38,774 nucleotides of DNA from Candidatus Saccharibacteria bacterium UBA669 (GTDB taxonomy: Bacteria; Patescibacteriota; Saccharimonadia; Saccharimonadales; Saccharimonadaceae): contig DBNP01000002.1 in assembly GCA_002299795.1 (NCBI GenBank), positions 1-38,774 of the forward strand. Reading direction: 5' to 3'. The position numbers and the translations under genes were made by a program. The notes under the pieces were generated by a model, which was not told the origin of the DNA, did not search any database, and saw nothing but the letters and a program-made list of their open reading frames with translations. This document shows, piece by piece, positions 14,636-22,407 of the stretch (positions are counted from its first letter, which is position 1; the number at the start of each line of letters is the position of its first letter).

Positions 14636-15416
14636 CCAGCACGAGTGTCGGGGGCTGCGAAGCAAGTGTTTCGGCACCAAGAGATTCTAGATGCGCTATT
14701 TTTGCGCGTAGCTCAGGTGCTATGGGGACACCCGAAAGGTCGTGCGTGGAGGTTGCAACCATAGGTGTGACAACAGTGATGCCGAGTTGACGCGCTAGTG
14801 ACTCCTCAGCACGACTGCCAAGTGAACGTTGCCAATCAAGCAAACGGATCATTCGGCCAATTGGTGCAATGTCATAGTCTGCTATTGCCGCTCGAAATCC
14901 ATCAACAAAGCGCTGATATTCGGGAAAACGCTGATCATTGGTCATAGTTTCATCATTAAATACATGCATGTTTGCTGAGTTACATTCTCGAAGCCGTGCC
15001 TGAATGTCAGCAGCCTCATCCACGCTGCCGGGGCTAGTGCCGAATGGACGGGTCATTGCCATGAAAAAGAATGTCAGGTAGTCACTTTGCTTCCATGGTG
15101 CAACTTTCCCTAGTGCAACCGAGTCCAATGACTGGCGCACATCAATAAGTCCGTGGCGGTGTAGTTCATCGGCCATATCGAGCGCGTACGCTGTGTTTTC
15201 GGCAACCGCTTGGCCATATGTTAGTGATGAGTCGCGACGGTAGCCGCCTGATGTAATGGCGATACTTATATAGTCATCGTAGTAGCCAGCAGTTTGTCCT
15301 AGTTTGCGCTGCAAGACTGCATGCGCAGCGATTGGGTCTATGTACTCGCGTGTCCACTCGGCTGTTTGGTCACGTAATATGCGACGCAGTGGCGTGTCGA
15401 TTCGCTCAGCGGTCAT
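14631..15416 (-). CDS. Hypothetical protein, second gene of an unknown pair
   Basis: The 261-residue product is not recognised. It looks like a soluble alpha/beta protein. Notable segments are YYDDYISIAITSGGYRRDSS near residue 45, QAVAENTAYALDMADELHRHG near 70, and APWKQSDYLTFFFMAMTRPFG near 110. The first two resemble the opening strand and helix of a Rossmann-like domain that handles nucleotides, but this is weak. Its ATG overlaps the stop of the 457-codon gene upstream as ATGA, so the two are translationally coupled and probably work together. Confidence 0.7.
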   Translation of the reverse strand: MTAERIDTPLRRILRDQTAEWTREYIDPIAAHAVLQRKLGQTAGYYDDYISIAITSGGYRRDSSLTYGQAVAENTAYALDMADELHRHGLIDVRQSLDSVALGKVAPWKQSDYLTFFFMAMTRPFGTSPGSVDEAADIQARLRECNSANMHVFNDETMTNDQRFPEYQRFVDGFRAAIADYDIAPIGRMIRLLDWQRSLGSRAEESLARQLGITVVTPMVATSTHDLSGVPIAPELRAKIAHLESLGAETLASQPPTLVLV

Positions 15417-16789
15417 ACCGACACCCTCACTAGCTTTGACGGGATACGCGCCTTGCGCAGAACATCGCCAAAATGGCTAGTAATGCCAACATTACCGACA
15501 AGCGTGATCCCCATACCTGGCTGCCACGCATCAATCATACTCCTCAGACCCTCAAGCCCATTATTCGTATCGTACTCGATATAGTGAACATGCTCGTCAT
15601 TAGCTGAAGGAAAAATCGTTTCACCGCTTGACACACTAATACCACGGTGCAACTGCACTACCCAAACACGAGTGCCGTCGTATACCCACTCAAAACGTAC
15701 CGGTCCAATGCTGGCCTCTGCTTGCTGGTAGGTCTCTGCTATCGCACGCTGTAGTGTATCTGGCAGTGCGGTCATCTGCTCTTCCCCTACCATGAACCTG
15801 TCACCAAAGCCGCTCTTTCCTTCAATAATCAGGCTGCCGTCTGCGCCCATCGCGCATGCACCGCTATACTTTGCGTCAACGCCATCCTGCTTGAGAATCG
15901 ACGCAATGTTCTCATTGGTTGGGTCTTCCTGCTGCATGAGCTTGAACGGATCAAGCCATCCTCTTTCGGTCGTGTACTTTCCTGGGGTTTGTTGGTTCGG
16001 AGCTGTGCGGATCCAGGGCTCTGGATTGCCGGTAGGCTCACCAAAAGTAAACGGTGCAACGCTGCGATTGAGTACCATGGTACGCGGCACATACAGCCCG
16101 ATCTGGTCAGCCATAATCAACCCAAAGGTCTTGTCACCCAGCATGTCGCTGAATCGATTTGGCCACTGAGTTTCGGCACTTTCAGGGTATGCATCGAGCT
16201 GCTCGACTTCCCAGGTAATCGTATGCTCGTCGAGAACGCCATGACGCATCGGGTGGATACTGAATTCCTGCCTGGTTTTTAGATCATTAGGAAAGCGAGG
16301 AACAATTCCATATACAAGGTATAGAACGCTTCTTGCCATTTTACGGCTCAGTACCACGGTGCCCGCTTTCTCAACACAGCGAGGTGTATCATGAGGCGCA
16401 AACTCCACGACATTACCATGTGCCACACCGGATACGCCACCATCTTTAATGTCGACTGTCTCGTTGACAATGGTATGGAGCCCCTCCGCCTGGCGGGCTC
16501 GTAGCGTTGCTACTGCGTCATCAACAGTTTTAATGCCATAGTTAAATGGCTTACTTTTTGGATCGTCAGGTGAGAAACTCCGGACATTGATCGATTTTTC
16601 AGTAGTGTGGCTGAGTAGGTATGCTACCGCCTCCTCCTGTGAGCCAAATGCATGGTTTGGTGTGTGGCCGAGTACACGACTGTACCGAGGCAACCCCTCG
16701 CCGTCATAGCTCACAAACTGCGCGACATTATTGCCGCCCGCTGCCAAGCGGTCAAGCCCAGCATCCTTGAAATGACCTGTCTCTGACAT
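15413..16789 (-). CDS. Unknown protein with a PEP/pyruvate-binding (ATP-grasp-like) end, first gene of the pair
   Basis: The 458-residue product is not firmly identified. Its second half ends with RFEWVYDGTRVWVVQLHRG, which resembles the closing motif of the nucleotide-binding domain of PEP synthase and pyruvate phosphate dikinase. The last part, GNVGITSHFGDVLRKARIPSKL, resembles the swivelling phosphohistidine domain but lacks the usual THAA-type His context. Residues 170-180 (LYLVYGIVPRFP) and the long middle part match nothing I know. GGAGAGG stands just before the ATG. It is coupled to the downstream gene by ATGA. A nucleotide-binding ligase or kinase-like role is only a guess. Confidence 0.65.
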   Translation of the reverse strand: MSETGHFKDAGLDRLAAGGNNVAQFVSYDGEGLPRYSRVLGHTPNHAFGSQEEAVAYLLSHTTEKSINVRSFSPDDPKSKPFNYGIKTVDDAVATLRARQAEGLHTIVNETVDIKDGGVSGVAHGNVVEFAPHDTPRCVEKAGTVVLSRKMARSVLYLVYGIVPRFPNDLKTRQEFSIHPMRHGVLDEHTITWEVEQLDAYPESAETQWPNRFSDMLGDKTFGLIMADQIGLYVPRTMVLNRSVAPFTFGEPTGNPEPWIRTAPNQQTPGKYTTERGWLDPFKLMQQEDPTNENIASILKQDGVDAKYSGACAMGADGSLIIEGKSGFGDRFMVGEEQMTALPDTLQRAIAETYQQAEASIGPVRFEWVYDGTRVWVVQLHRGISVSSGETIFPSANDEHVHYIEYDTNNGLEGLRSMIDAWQPGMGITLVGNVGITSHFGDVLRKARIPSKLVRVSV

Positions 16790-16878
16790 ACCTCTCCTAT
16801 TCGTTTGTTCTCATTGTGGCGGAGCGAGATGACGTTTGCAAGCATAAGCAATATAAATTAAGGATGTCCTATTGAAAA

Positions 16879-16905
16879 GCCGGTACGAGATTAACTCGTA
16901 CCGGC
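16879..16905 (-). terminator. Terminator of the gene at 16923
   Basis: A perfect 11-bp stem GCCGGTACGAG/CTCGTACCGGC with a five-base loop is followed on the minus strand by TTTTCAAT. It separates the gene at 16923-17630 from the following pair. Confidence 0.8.
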
Positions 16906-16922
16906 GGTGAGGGTGATTTGCC

Positions 16923-17630
16923 CTACTCCCCGACGACGGTGTAGCTAGGCCAGTTGGCCAGTACGTCGTCGAGCATGGTGATAGCCGTGCCGAGAGGCGC
17001 AAAGCAGGCAATGATGCGTAGTCTACCGTTGCCGTCCTCGGCAAGCAACAGCTCCTTAATATTGTCCTTGCGTGACGCAAATGGCCGCAGACTGATGCGC
17101 TCAGCATCAAAGTGCCCACATCCATCACTTCCTCGGTATACCTCGACCCACGTGTCACCGACGCGCAAGCGTGTATAGGTGTCGAGCGGTGTGGTTGCGA
17201 GAATCTCATCACGCAGCTTCACCAGCTGATAAACACGAAGCATCAGCACGTTGTGCTCGGCATTCACGTAGCCCATAATGAACTCACTGACAGCATCTCC
17301 AAACACCTCGCTCAGGACAAATGCAAGGGCGTTGGCGTATAGAGAACGTCCCCACTCATCACTTGCTCGATCTTGGTTTGCGAACGCCGCCAAGTTTCGA
17401 TCTCTGTCATAGTCTGCGGGGTCGCGGTATGTGTCGATTATGGCGAGAGCGAAGTCAAATGGGCTAACGAATTTGTCCTCGTCTGCCACATCTGACAACT
17501 GCCTCGCCAAGCGCTCAGCAAAGTTACTAGCAGAAGTGCTATCCGCACCACTCTGTCGATACTCCTCAAAGCGACCCAGCACGTCCTTCCAGGTCATTCT
17601 TGGAAAGAGGTTGGCATTCACCATGTTCAT
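16923..17630 (-). CDS. Hypothetical protein (235 residues)
   Basis: Not recognised. The start at 17630 is chosen because AGGAG lies four bases before it; the 17693 alternative would begin upstream of the predicted transcription start. The protein is acidic and helix-rich in its first 150 residues, with no membrane span or signal peptide. The second part has beta-like stretches (TRLRVGDTWVEVYRG, RLRIIACFAPLG). It has its own promoter (17682-17710), a leader hairpin GTGCAG/CTGCAC, and its own terminator, so it is a self-contained unit between rpsI and the next pair. Confidence 0.65.
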   Translation of the reverse strand: MNMVNANLFPRMTWKDVLGRFEEYRQSGADSTSASNFAERLARQLSDVADEDKFVSPFDFALAIIDTYRDPADYDRDRNLAAFANQDRASDEWGRSLYANALAFVLSEVFGDAVSEFIMGYVNAEHNVLMLRVYQLVKLRDEILATTPLDTYTRLRVGDTWVEVYRGSDGCGHFDAERISLRPFASRKDNIKELLLAEDGNGRLRIIACFAPLGTAITMLDDVLANWPSYTVVGE

Positions 17631-17681
17631 GTTACTCCTAAGGTACTCTTTGTGCAGCTCGGCTACTGCACGACTAGATGT

Positions 17682-17710
17682 ATTATACAACATTTTTATG
17701 AAACAAACAA
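17682..17710 (-). promoter_or_regulatory. Promoter of the gene at 16923
   Basis: On the minus strand TTGTTT (17710-17705) and TATAAT (17687-17682) are 17 bp apart. The -35 box touches the rpsI terminator. Just behind the predicted start a hairpin GTGCAG-TAGCCGAG-CTGCAC forms in the leader. Confidence 0.6.
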
Positions 17711-17735
17711 AAACACCCCGAGTTGGGGTGTTTTT
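17709..17735. terminator. Terminator of the alpha/L13-S9 ribosomal operon
   Basis: An 11-bp perfect stem AAAAACACCCC/GGGGTGTTTTT with a five-base loop has T runs on both strands. It follows rpsI by about 20 bases on the minus strand. Confidence 0.9.
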
Positions 17736-17754
17736 TGCACTCGATATGGCGCGA

Positions 17755-18159
17755 TTAGCGCTTCGAGTATTGTTCGCGCTTTCGCGCGCTGCGTAGACCG
17801 TACTTTTTGCGTTCTTTTTCGCGAGGATCGCGACGCAAAAATTCAGCTTTCTTCAGTGTTGTGCGTAGATCTGCATGCGCAACGGTAATTGCCTTGGCAA
17901 TTGCCATTTTGATGGCATCTACTTGGCCGGATAGGCCACCGCCGCTTACGCGGACAGTCACATCAAATTCTTGCTGCTTGCCGACGAGCGCCAGAGGATC
18001 AGTGATCTCAGCTAGCAACGTTTTGTTGTTGCCGAGGTAATCTGCCGCTGGCTTATCGTTGATCGTAACTGTTCCCTTGCCCTTGATGAGGCGTGCGCGT
18101 GCTGTTGCACTCTTGCGCCTACCAAGACCGTAGTCGTAGTTTTTTGAAGCTGCAACCAT
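17755..18159 (-). CDS. rpsI: 30S ribosomal protein S9 (uS9)
   Basis: The 134-residue protein has the S9 core GLGRRKSATARARLIKGKGT, the GGGLSGQVDAIKMAIAKA helix region and the typical C-terminal tail ending EQYSKR, whose last arginine reaches the P-site tRNA anticodon. It begins one base after the rplM stop and is the last gene of the operon. Confidence 0.97.
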   Translation of the reverse strand: MVAASKNYDYGLGRRKSATARARLIKGKGTVTINDKPAADYLGNNKTLLAEITDPLALVGKQQEFDVTVRVSGGGLSGQVDAIKMAIAKAITVAHADLRTTLKKAEFLRRDPREKERKKYGLRSARKREQYSKR

Positions 18160-18160
18160 G

Positions 18161-18601
18161 TTATTTTACCTCAACTTTCTCTGGGGTTTGTGCGGTGTGA
18201 GCATGCTCGCTACCAGCAAACACCCTCAGTCGCTCCATCCGTGCTGGTGATAGCTTGTTCTTTGGAAGCATGCCACGAACTGCATTTTCGATGATGCGCT
18301 CCGGGAACTTCTCGCGAACATCCTTGAGCTGAGCATCTTTGATGCCACCAGGAAAACCTGAGTGACGGTAGTAGATTTTGTCAGTCTCTTTGGCGCCAGT
18401 AACAGGCACTTCAGCGGCGTTGATGACAACAACGTAGTCGCCACCATCAACATGTGGTGTGTAGGTTGGCTTGTACTTGCCGATGAGATACTTAGCGACT
18501 GCAGTTGCGACACGACCAAGTGGTGCATCCTTTGCGTCGATCAATATCCAGCGACGCGTGACGTCAGCAGGCTTCTGTACATAGGTTTTCGAGTCGGCCA
18601 T
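18161..18601 (-). CDS. rplM: 50S ribosomal protein L13 (uL13)
   Basis: The 146-residue product starts with the L13 pattern RRWILIDAKDAPLGRVATAV, followed by HVDGGDYVVVINAAEVPVTG and YYRHSGFPGGIK. The C-terminal part has RGMLPKNKLSPARMERLRVF. L13 is an early-assembly protein of the 50S subunit. Its ATG overlaps the rplQ stop as TAATG. L13-S9 attached to the alpha operon is a common arrangement in several phyla. Confidence 0.97.
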   Translation of the reverse strand: MADSKTYVQKPADVTRRWILIDAKDAPLGRVATAVAKYLIGKYKPTYTPHVDGGDYVVVINAAEVPVTGAKETDKIYYRHSGFPGGIKDAQLKDVREKFPERIIENAVRGMLPKNKLSPARMERLRVFAGSEHAHTAQTPEKVEVK

Positions 18602-19053
18602 TACTTAGCCTCCTTTTTTGCGGCTGGCTTTTTGGCCGCTGCTTTTGGGGCAGTAGCCGCTGGCTTTGGCTGCGTTTCTTTTGTTACTACTACTAGCTCA
18701 TCGACAAATTCGACTGCAGCCATCTGTGCGCCATCGCCAACACGAAGTCGGGTACGGACTACACGAATGTGACCGCTTGTACGACCAGTGAGTTGTGGTG
18801 CAATCGCGTCAACTAGCTTGAATGCTGCTGCTTGTGTGCTGAGTCCGGCAATTACTTGTCGTCGACTCGCAAGATCACCGCGCTTAGCTTTGGTGATGAG
18901 CTTCTCGATATAGCGTACTAGTTCCTTGGCCTTTGGAAGCGTTGTTTCGATTCGCTCCTCAAGCACTAGGCTCGTTGCGAGGCCTTTTACCAGGGCACGA
19001 CGCTGATCGCGTTCGCGGCCGAATTTACGTCCTTTATATCCATGTCGATGCAT
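18601..19053 (-). CDS. rplQ: 50S ribosomal protein L17 (bL17) with Ala/Lys tail
   Basis: The first 115 residues match L17: MHRHGYKGRKFGRERDQRRA, then GLATSLVLEERIETTLPKAKE and the closing RLRVGDGAQMAAVEFVD. About 30 extra residues follow, rich in Ala, Lys and Pro (AAAKKPAAKKEAK). The tail resembles those on S5 and L22 in this window. It follows rpoA after three bases. Confidence 0.96.
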   Translation of the reverse strand: MHRHGYKGRKFGRERDQRRALVKGLATSLVLEERIETTLPKAKELVRYIEKLITKAKRGDLASRRQVIAGLSTQAAAFKLVDAIAPQLTGRTSGHIRVVRTRLRVGDGAQMAAVEFVDELVVVTKETQPKPAATAPKAAAKKPAAKKEAK

Positions 19054-19056
19054 ACG

Positions 19057-19980
19057 CTATAGCTCCAGCTCCGCAAGCTTGTCCTTAACCTCGTCAAGTG
19101 CTTTGCTGCCAAAGCCCTTGAGTTCGCGCAGGTCTTGCTCGCTTAGAGTTACTAGATCATGGACAGTGCGAATATCGTTGTTGATAAGCGCATTTGCTGT
19201 ACGAGCGCTCAGGTTGAGCTCCTCAATCGGCGTATTCAGCTCACTTGCTTCATCAGCAGTGTCTGTACCAAGTGCGGGTGCTGACTCTACAGTCGTGCTG
19301 CCTGCGAGGGCTGAGTACTGATTAACAAGAATCGCACTTGCTTCCTCAAACGCTTCACGTGGTGATAGCGTACCATCGGTTTCAATGGTGAGCTCAAGCC
19401 GGTCAAGGTTTGTCTCTTGGCCAACACGAGTTGGGTCAACCTTGAAACGCACTCGGGTCACAGGGCTAAACATGGCATCAAGTGCAATCATGTCGCTGTG
19501 TAGGCGGTTTTTGCTTGAGGTCTCAATATCCTGATAGCCGCGGCCAGCTTCGACGACGATATCAAAAACAAGCGTCTTTTTAGGGTCGTCAACTTCGCAA
19601 ATAACTTGCTCAGGGTTGATGATCTCGACATCAGCGGTGGTTTTGATGTCACCGGCTGTGACGACACCAGCGCCCTTTTTCTCAAGACGAAGCTCGACAG
19701 CCTCATCGGTGTGGACTTTCACGTTGACTCCCTTGAGGTTCAGCATGATGTCGACGACATCTTCTTTGACTCCAGGAACAGTTGTGAATTCATGTGTTGC
19801 ACCTTCGACGCGAAACGCAACGACAGACCCACCACGGATACTACTCAGTAGTACGCGTCGCAGACTGTTGCCGAGGGTATTGCCATAGCCTGCATGTAGT
19901 GGCTCGATAACAAACGTGCTTGATGCTGCGCCATTATCGACTACCTTTGCAAGTGCTGGATTGTGAATTACTTTAGACAT
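19057..19980 (-). CDS. rpoA: DNA-directed RNA polymerase subunit alpha
   Basis: The 307-residue protein has the N-terminal assembly domain (FVIEPLHAGYGNTLGNSLRR at about residue 24, then VLLSSIRG) and the C-terminal helix-hairpin-helix domain (LNLSARTANALINNDIRTVHDL, ending LKGFGSKALDEVKDKLAE). The assembly domain dimerises and binds beta and beta'; the C-terminal domain contacts UP elements and activators. A linker rich in Ala, Ser and Thr joins them near residue 240. Gene order S13-S11-S4-rpoA-L17 is canonical. Confidence 0.98.
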   Translation of the reverse strand: MSKVIHNPALAKVVDNGAASSTFVIEPLHAGYGNTLGNSLRRVLLSSIRGGSVVAFRVEGATHEFTTVPGVKEDVVDIMLNLKGVNVKVHTDEAVELRLEKKGAGVVTAGDIKTTADVEIINPEQVICEVDDPKKTLVFDIVVEAGRGYQDIETSSKNRLHSDMIALDAMFSPVTRVRFKVDPTRVGQETNLDRLELTIETDGTLSPREAFEEASAILVNQYSALAGSTTVESAPALGTDTADEASELNTPIEELNLSARTANALINNDIRTVHDLVTLSEQDLRELKGFGSKALDEVKDKLAELEL

Positions 19981-20001
19981 TTGGTATTCTCCTTACCCTA
20001 T

Positions 20002-20619
20002 TTAGCGTGAGTAGTACTCAACAATTAGCTGCTCATTAATGTCTGCTTCAGCTTCTTCTCGCTTCGGCAGCCCGGTGATCTCAATAACAAGTTTCTTGAC
20101 ATCGCCCTTGATCCAGCTCAGGGGAACCTGGCTTGTCGCAGCGACAACATCATTAATCTGTGTGAAATAGCCTGTTTTTGTACTCTTTGGGCGTACGGCG
20201 ATAACATCGCCAGCCTTGACTCGGATCGACGGGATGTCGACACGTCGCCCATTCAGTGTAAAGTGCCCGTGGCTGACTAGCTGCCTTGAGGCGCGTCGGC
20301 TTGTTGCAAATCCAGCGCGGTATACCGCATTGTCAAGCCGTAGCTCGAGGAACTGGAGAAGATTCTCACCGGCAAGACCTTGCTTGCGTGACGCTTCATT
20401 CATGAGTTTTGCAAACTGCTTTTCAAGGAGACCGTACATGCGACGTACTTTTTGCTTCTCGCGAAGCTGAGTAGCGTACATGCTTGTCTTTCCCTGGCGT
20501 CCACCAGCGTGCTGACCAGGAATGCCGCTCTTGCGAGCCATGATTTTGTGTGCTTTTGGATGGAGCGCAACACCTTCGCGTCGGCTCTGTTTTACAATAG
20601 GACTTGTATCACGTGCCAT
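20002..20619 (-). CDS. rpsD: 30S ribosomal protein S4 (uS4), zinc-free form
   Basis: The 205-residue protein has the S4 N-terminal region without its zinc-binding cysteines, followed by the S4 RNA-binding domain (LRLDNAVYRAGFATSRRASR, HGHFTLNGRRVDIPS). S4 nucleates 30S assembly on the 5' domain of 16S rRNA. It starts three bases after the rpsK stop. Confidence 0.97.
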   Translation of the reverse strand: MARDTSPIVKQSRREGVALHPKAHKIMARKSGIPGQHAGGRQGKTSMYATQLREKQKVRRMYGLLEKQFAKLMNEASRKQGLAGENLLQFLELRLDNAVYRAGFATSRRASRQLVSHGHFTLNGRRVDIPSIRVKAGDVIAVRPKSTKTGYFTQINDVVAATSQVPLSWIKGDVKKLVIEITGLPKREEAEADINEQLIVEYYSR

Positions 20620-20622
20620 AGC

Positions 20623-21027
20623 CTAAGCCCTCCTTGCCTTACGTGGACGAACGCCACCATGAGGTACGCCGGTCACGTCTTTAATGCTGTTTACTGCGAT
20701 ATCGAAGTTACCAAGTGCGCGGATTGCGGCATCTCGGCCTAGGCCTACGCCCTTGACGAACACATCGACACTGCTGACACCGTAGCCTGATTTTGCTGCT
20801 TCAGCAGCTTTCTCAGCGGCCACCTGTGACGCATATGCAGTACCCTTTTTGCTTCCACGGAAACCGCACGCACCTGCGCTGCATGTTGCTAGGACGTTGC
20901 CTTTTGTGTCTGCAAAAGTGACGATTGTATTGTTAAATGTTGCTTGAATATGTAGCTGACCAGAAGGGACTGATCGACGCTGTTTTTTCTTGCTGCTGGC
21001 TGTTTTGCCAACGACTGCTTCTGCCAT
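20623..21027 (-). CDS. rpsK: 30S ribosomal protein S11 (uS11)
   Basis: The 134-residue product shows the S11 core: HIQATFNNTIVTFADTKGN, the ACGFRGSKKGTAYASQVAAE stretch and the C-terminal DVTGVPHGGVRPRKARRA. S11 lines the platform of the small subunit near the mRNA exit. The N-terminus (AVVGKTASSKKKQRRSVPSG) is basic and disordered, as usual. Confidence 0.97.
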   Translation of the reverse strand: MAEAVVGKTASSKKKQRRSVPSGQLHIQATFNNTIVTFADTKGNVLATCSAGACGFRGSKKGTAYASQVAAEKAAEAAKSGYGVSSVDVFVKGVGLGRDAAIRALGNFDIAVNSIKDVTGVPHGGVRPRKARRA

Positions 21028-21042
21028 ATGTCAGTTCCTTTC

Positions 21043-21429
21043 CTAAGTCTTACTTGCTGCTTTAGGCTGTGCACCACCGACGGCAACTGCTTTACCCTTG
21101 CGAGTTCGTGCATTCGTTCGAGTACGCTGTCCGCGTGTAGGTAGTCCAGACTTATGCCTCAGACCGCGATAGGCGCTAATGTCTTTGAGGCGCTTAATAT
21201 TATTTTGTACCAGGCGTTGGAGATCGCCTTCGGTGACGAAATCTTTGTCGATTACGTCGCGAATGCGCTGTTCTTCAGCCTCGGTGAGATCTTTCACCCG
21301 AGTGGTCGGCTCTATCTTAGCCGCCGCAAGGATGGTCGAAGAGTGCTTGGGACCGATGCCGTAAATATACGTCAAAGCGATCTGCACTTGCTTCTCTGCG
21401 GGTATGACTACCCCAGAAATTCGAGCCAT
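21043..21429 (-). CDS. rpsM: 30S ribosomal protein S13 (uS13)
   Basis: The 128-residue product begins MARISGVVIPAEKQVQIALT and carries the helix-hairpin-helix YIYGIGPKHSSTILAAA and the closing motif GLRHKSGLPTRGQRTRTNAR. S13 touches P-site tRNA and bridges to the 50S subunit. It starts two bases after the rpmJ stop. Confidence 0.97.
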   Translation of the reverse strand: MARISGVVIPAEKQVQIALTYIYGIGPKHSSTILAAAKIEPTTRVKDLTEAEEQRIRDVIDKDFVTEGDLQRLVQNNIKRLKDISAYRGLRHKSGLPTRGQRTRTNARTRKGKAVAVGGAQPKAASKT

Positions 21430-21431
21430 GC

Positions 21432-21548
21432 TTAACCCTGCCTTTGCTTATTCTTAGGTTTTTTCTTGTTGATGACACGGAGACGCCCTTTACGGCGAAC
21501 CAGCTGATCATCGGGGCTGATTTTTTTGACACTCGCACGAACTTTCAT
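21432..21548 (-). CDS. rpmJ: 50S ribosomal protein L36 (bL36), zinc-free form
   Basis: A 38-codon frame on the minus strand starts MKVRASVKKISPDDQLVRRK and ends PKNKQRQG, which is L36. The four zinc-binding positions (normally Cys, Cys, Cys, His) are replaced, giving a zinc-free form. It lies between infA and rpsM, the standard place. A GAAGGAG ribosome binding site lies 11 bases upstream. Confidence 0.95.
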   Translation of the reverse strand: MKVRASVKKISPDDQLVRRKGRLRVINKKKPKNKQRQG

Positions 21549-21618
21549 GAGCGTACAAACTCCTTCAGGAAAAACCCTGCGTTAGAGAAATCAAGTGATA
21601 TCGTCTTGACTTCAGTTA

Positions 21619-21843
21619 TTAATCTTTTGCGCGGAAGACGATTCTGCCCTTCGTGAGATCGTAAGGGGTCAACTCGACTTCTACGTTATCGCCTGGTACC
21701 AGTCGGATATAGTGCTTGCGCATTTTACCGCTGATGTGAGCGATGATACTTAGGCCGTTCTCTAATTCCACCTTAAACTGGGTATTAGGCAGTGCTTCCA
21801 CTACCTTACCTCTCAGTTTAATAACTTCCTTAGTACTTACCAT
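21619..21843 (-). CDS. infA: Translation initiation factor IF-1
   Basis: The start at 21843 gives a 74-residue OB-fold protein, MVSTKEVIKLRGKVVEALPN, with FKVELENGLSIIAHISGKMR and YDLTKGRIVFRAKD, the normal IF-1 length. IF-1 binds the 30S A site during initiation. A longer in-frame extension to 21975 lies upstream of the predicted promoter and is not counted. The gene leads the IF1-L36-S13-S11-S4-rpoA transcript from its own promoter; adk and map, which often precede it, are absent. Confidence 0.96.
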   Translation of the reverse strand: MVSTKEVIKLRGKVVEALPNTQFKVELENGLSIIAHISGKMRKHYIRLVPGDNVEVELTPYDLTKGRIVFRAKD

Positions 21844-21859
21844 AGATATACAGTGGCTC

Positions 21860-21888
21860 ATTATAGACCATAGGCACACAAAAGTAAA
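21860..21888 (-). promoter_or_regulatory. Promoter of infA and the alpha operon
   Basis: On the minus strand TTTACT (21888-21883) and TATAAT (21865-21860) are 17 bp apart. The predicted start leaves a leader of about 10 nt before the IF-1 ATG, so it is nearly leaderless. Confidence 0.6.
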
Positions 21889-21993
21889 CAGATTGAACAA
21901 AGAATCATGGAGCTTTCTACCGCGTGCTCGTGAATATGTATTTATTGTACTCGATATCACGGCCCCGTCAACCATTATCTAGCCCATGAATAT

Positions 21994-22019
21994 GCCCCGT
22001 ACCTGGTGTGGTACGGGGC
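21994..22019. repeat. GC-rich hairpin, copy 1 of a 26-nt repeat
   Basis: A perfect 10-bp stem GCCCCGTACC/GGTACGGGGC encloses TGGTGT. It lies nine bases behind the stop of the gene at 22029 and may end its transcript, although the following CATATTCATG is not a clear U-tract. A 24-of-26 match occurs in the same orientation at 22401-22426. Confidence 0.7.
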
Positions 22020-22028
22020 GGAAGATGG

Positions 22029-22268
22029 TTAAGGCCGGGATCGCAGCTCGTGCTCGAAATTCACGAGCATCTCATCGACAATGACATCGGGAATTCCTCC
22101 TCCTCGTGTCTCGCGGTACTGATCTGTTCTGCGCCTTAGCTTCGTCACATGACTGTCTACTGCTGCGGCCTGGGCGGCAGCGAGGTTACGCTCAGTCTCA
22201 TCAAGCTGTAGCCGTACTGATCTGTATTCATTTCTGAATTTGCTGAAGAACCGCATCATGTTTGCCAT
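22029..22268 (-). CDS. Small coiled-coil-like hypothetical protein between infA and secY
   Basis: The 79-residue product is not recognised. It is highly charged and probably helical (RNEYRSVRLQLDETERNLAA, AVDSHVTKLRRRTDQYRE), compatible with a short coiled coil, and has no membrane segment. A TGA-TATAGT box lies six bases before the ATG, so it is predicted to be leaderless and transcribed alone. A GC-rich hairpin follows. Confidence 0.55.
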   Translation of the reverse strand: MANMMRFFSKFRNEYRSVRLQLDETERNLAAAQAAAVDSHVTKLRRRTDQYRETRGGGIPDVIVDEMLVNFEHELRSRP

Positions 22269-22274
22269 AAAAAT

Positions 22275-22280
22275 ACTATA
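22275..22280 (-). promoter_or_regulatory. Extended -10 element of the gene at 22029, leaderless arrangement
   Basis: TGA-TATAGT is followed after six bases (ATTTTT) by ATG. A second TATAAT lies seven bases further upstream. Confidence 0.5.
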
Positions 22281-22314
22281 TCATTATATAGGCAATAACA
22301 CAAGGTGCGCGGAT

Positions 22315-22407
22315 CTATTTATAGTCGTCGTAAGTGACCATGAGCGCGCGCGAGTTGATCTGGCGCAATGTTTCGAGACCGACTGTCACAACAATGAGCA
22401 GCACCGT
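22315..22407 (-). pseudogene. Second copy of the secY 3' end
   Basis: This segment repeats 23043-23135, the end of the intact secY, with six mismatches in 93 bases and in the same orientation. Translated, it still reads the 27 terminal SecY codons and the stop. Five of the differences are synonymous (GGC/GGT, ACG/ACA, CTG/TTG, GAT/GAC, AAG/AAA); the sixth, Gly/Val, lies at the edge of homology. The fragment has no start of its own. It shares the 318-base stretch 22269-22586 with a repeat hairpin and the promoter and leader of the gene at 22587; I see no further gene there. Confidence 0.88.

Noticed and set aside
17631..17693. Longer start for the gene at 16923
   Set aside because: The upstream codons overlap the predicted transcription start and lack a Shine-Dalgarno sequence, while AGGAG fits the start at 17630.
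21844..21975. N-terminal extension of IF-1
   Set aside because: The 45 extra residues do not look like IF-1, and the predicted promoter lies inside this stretch.
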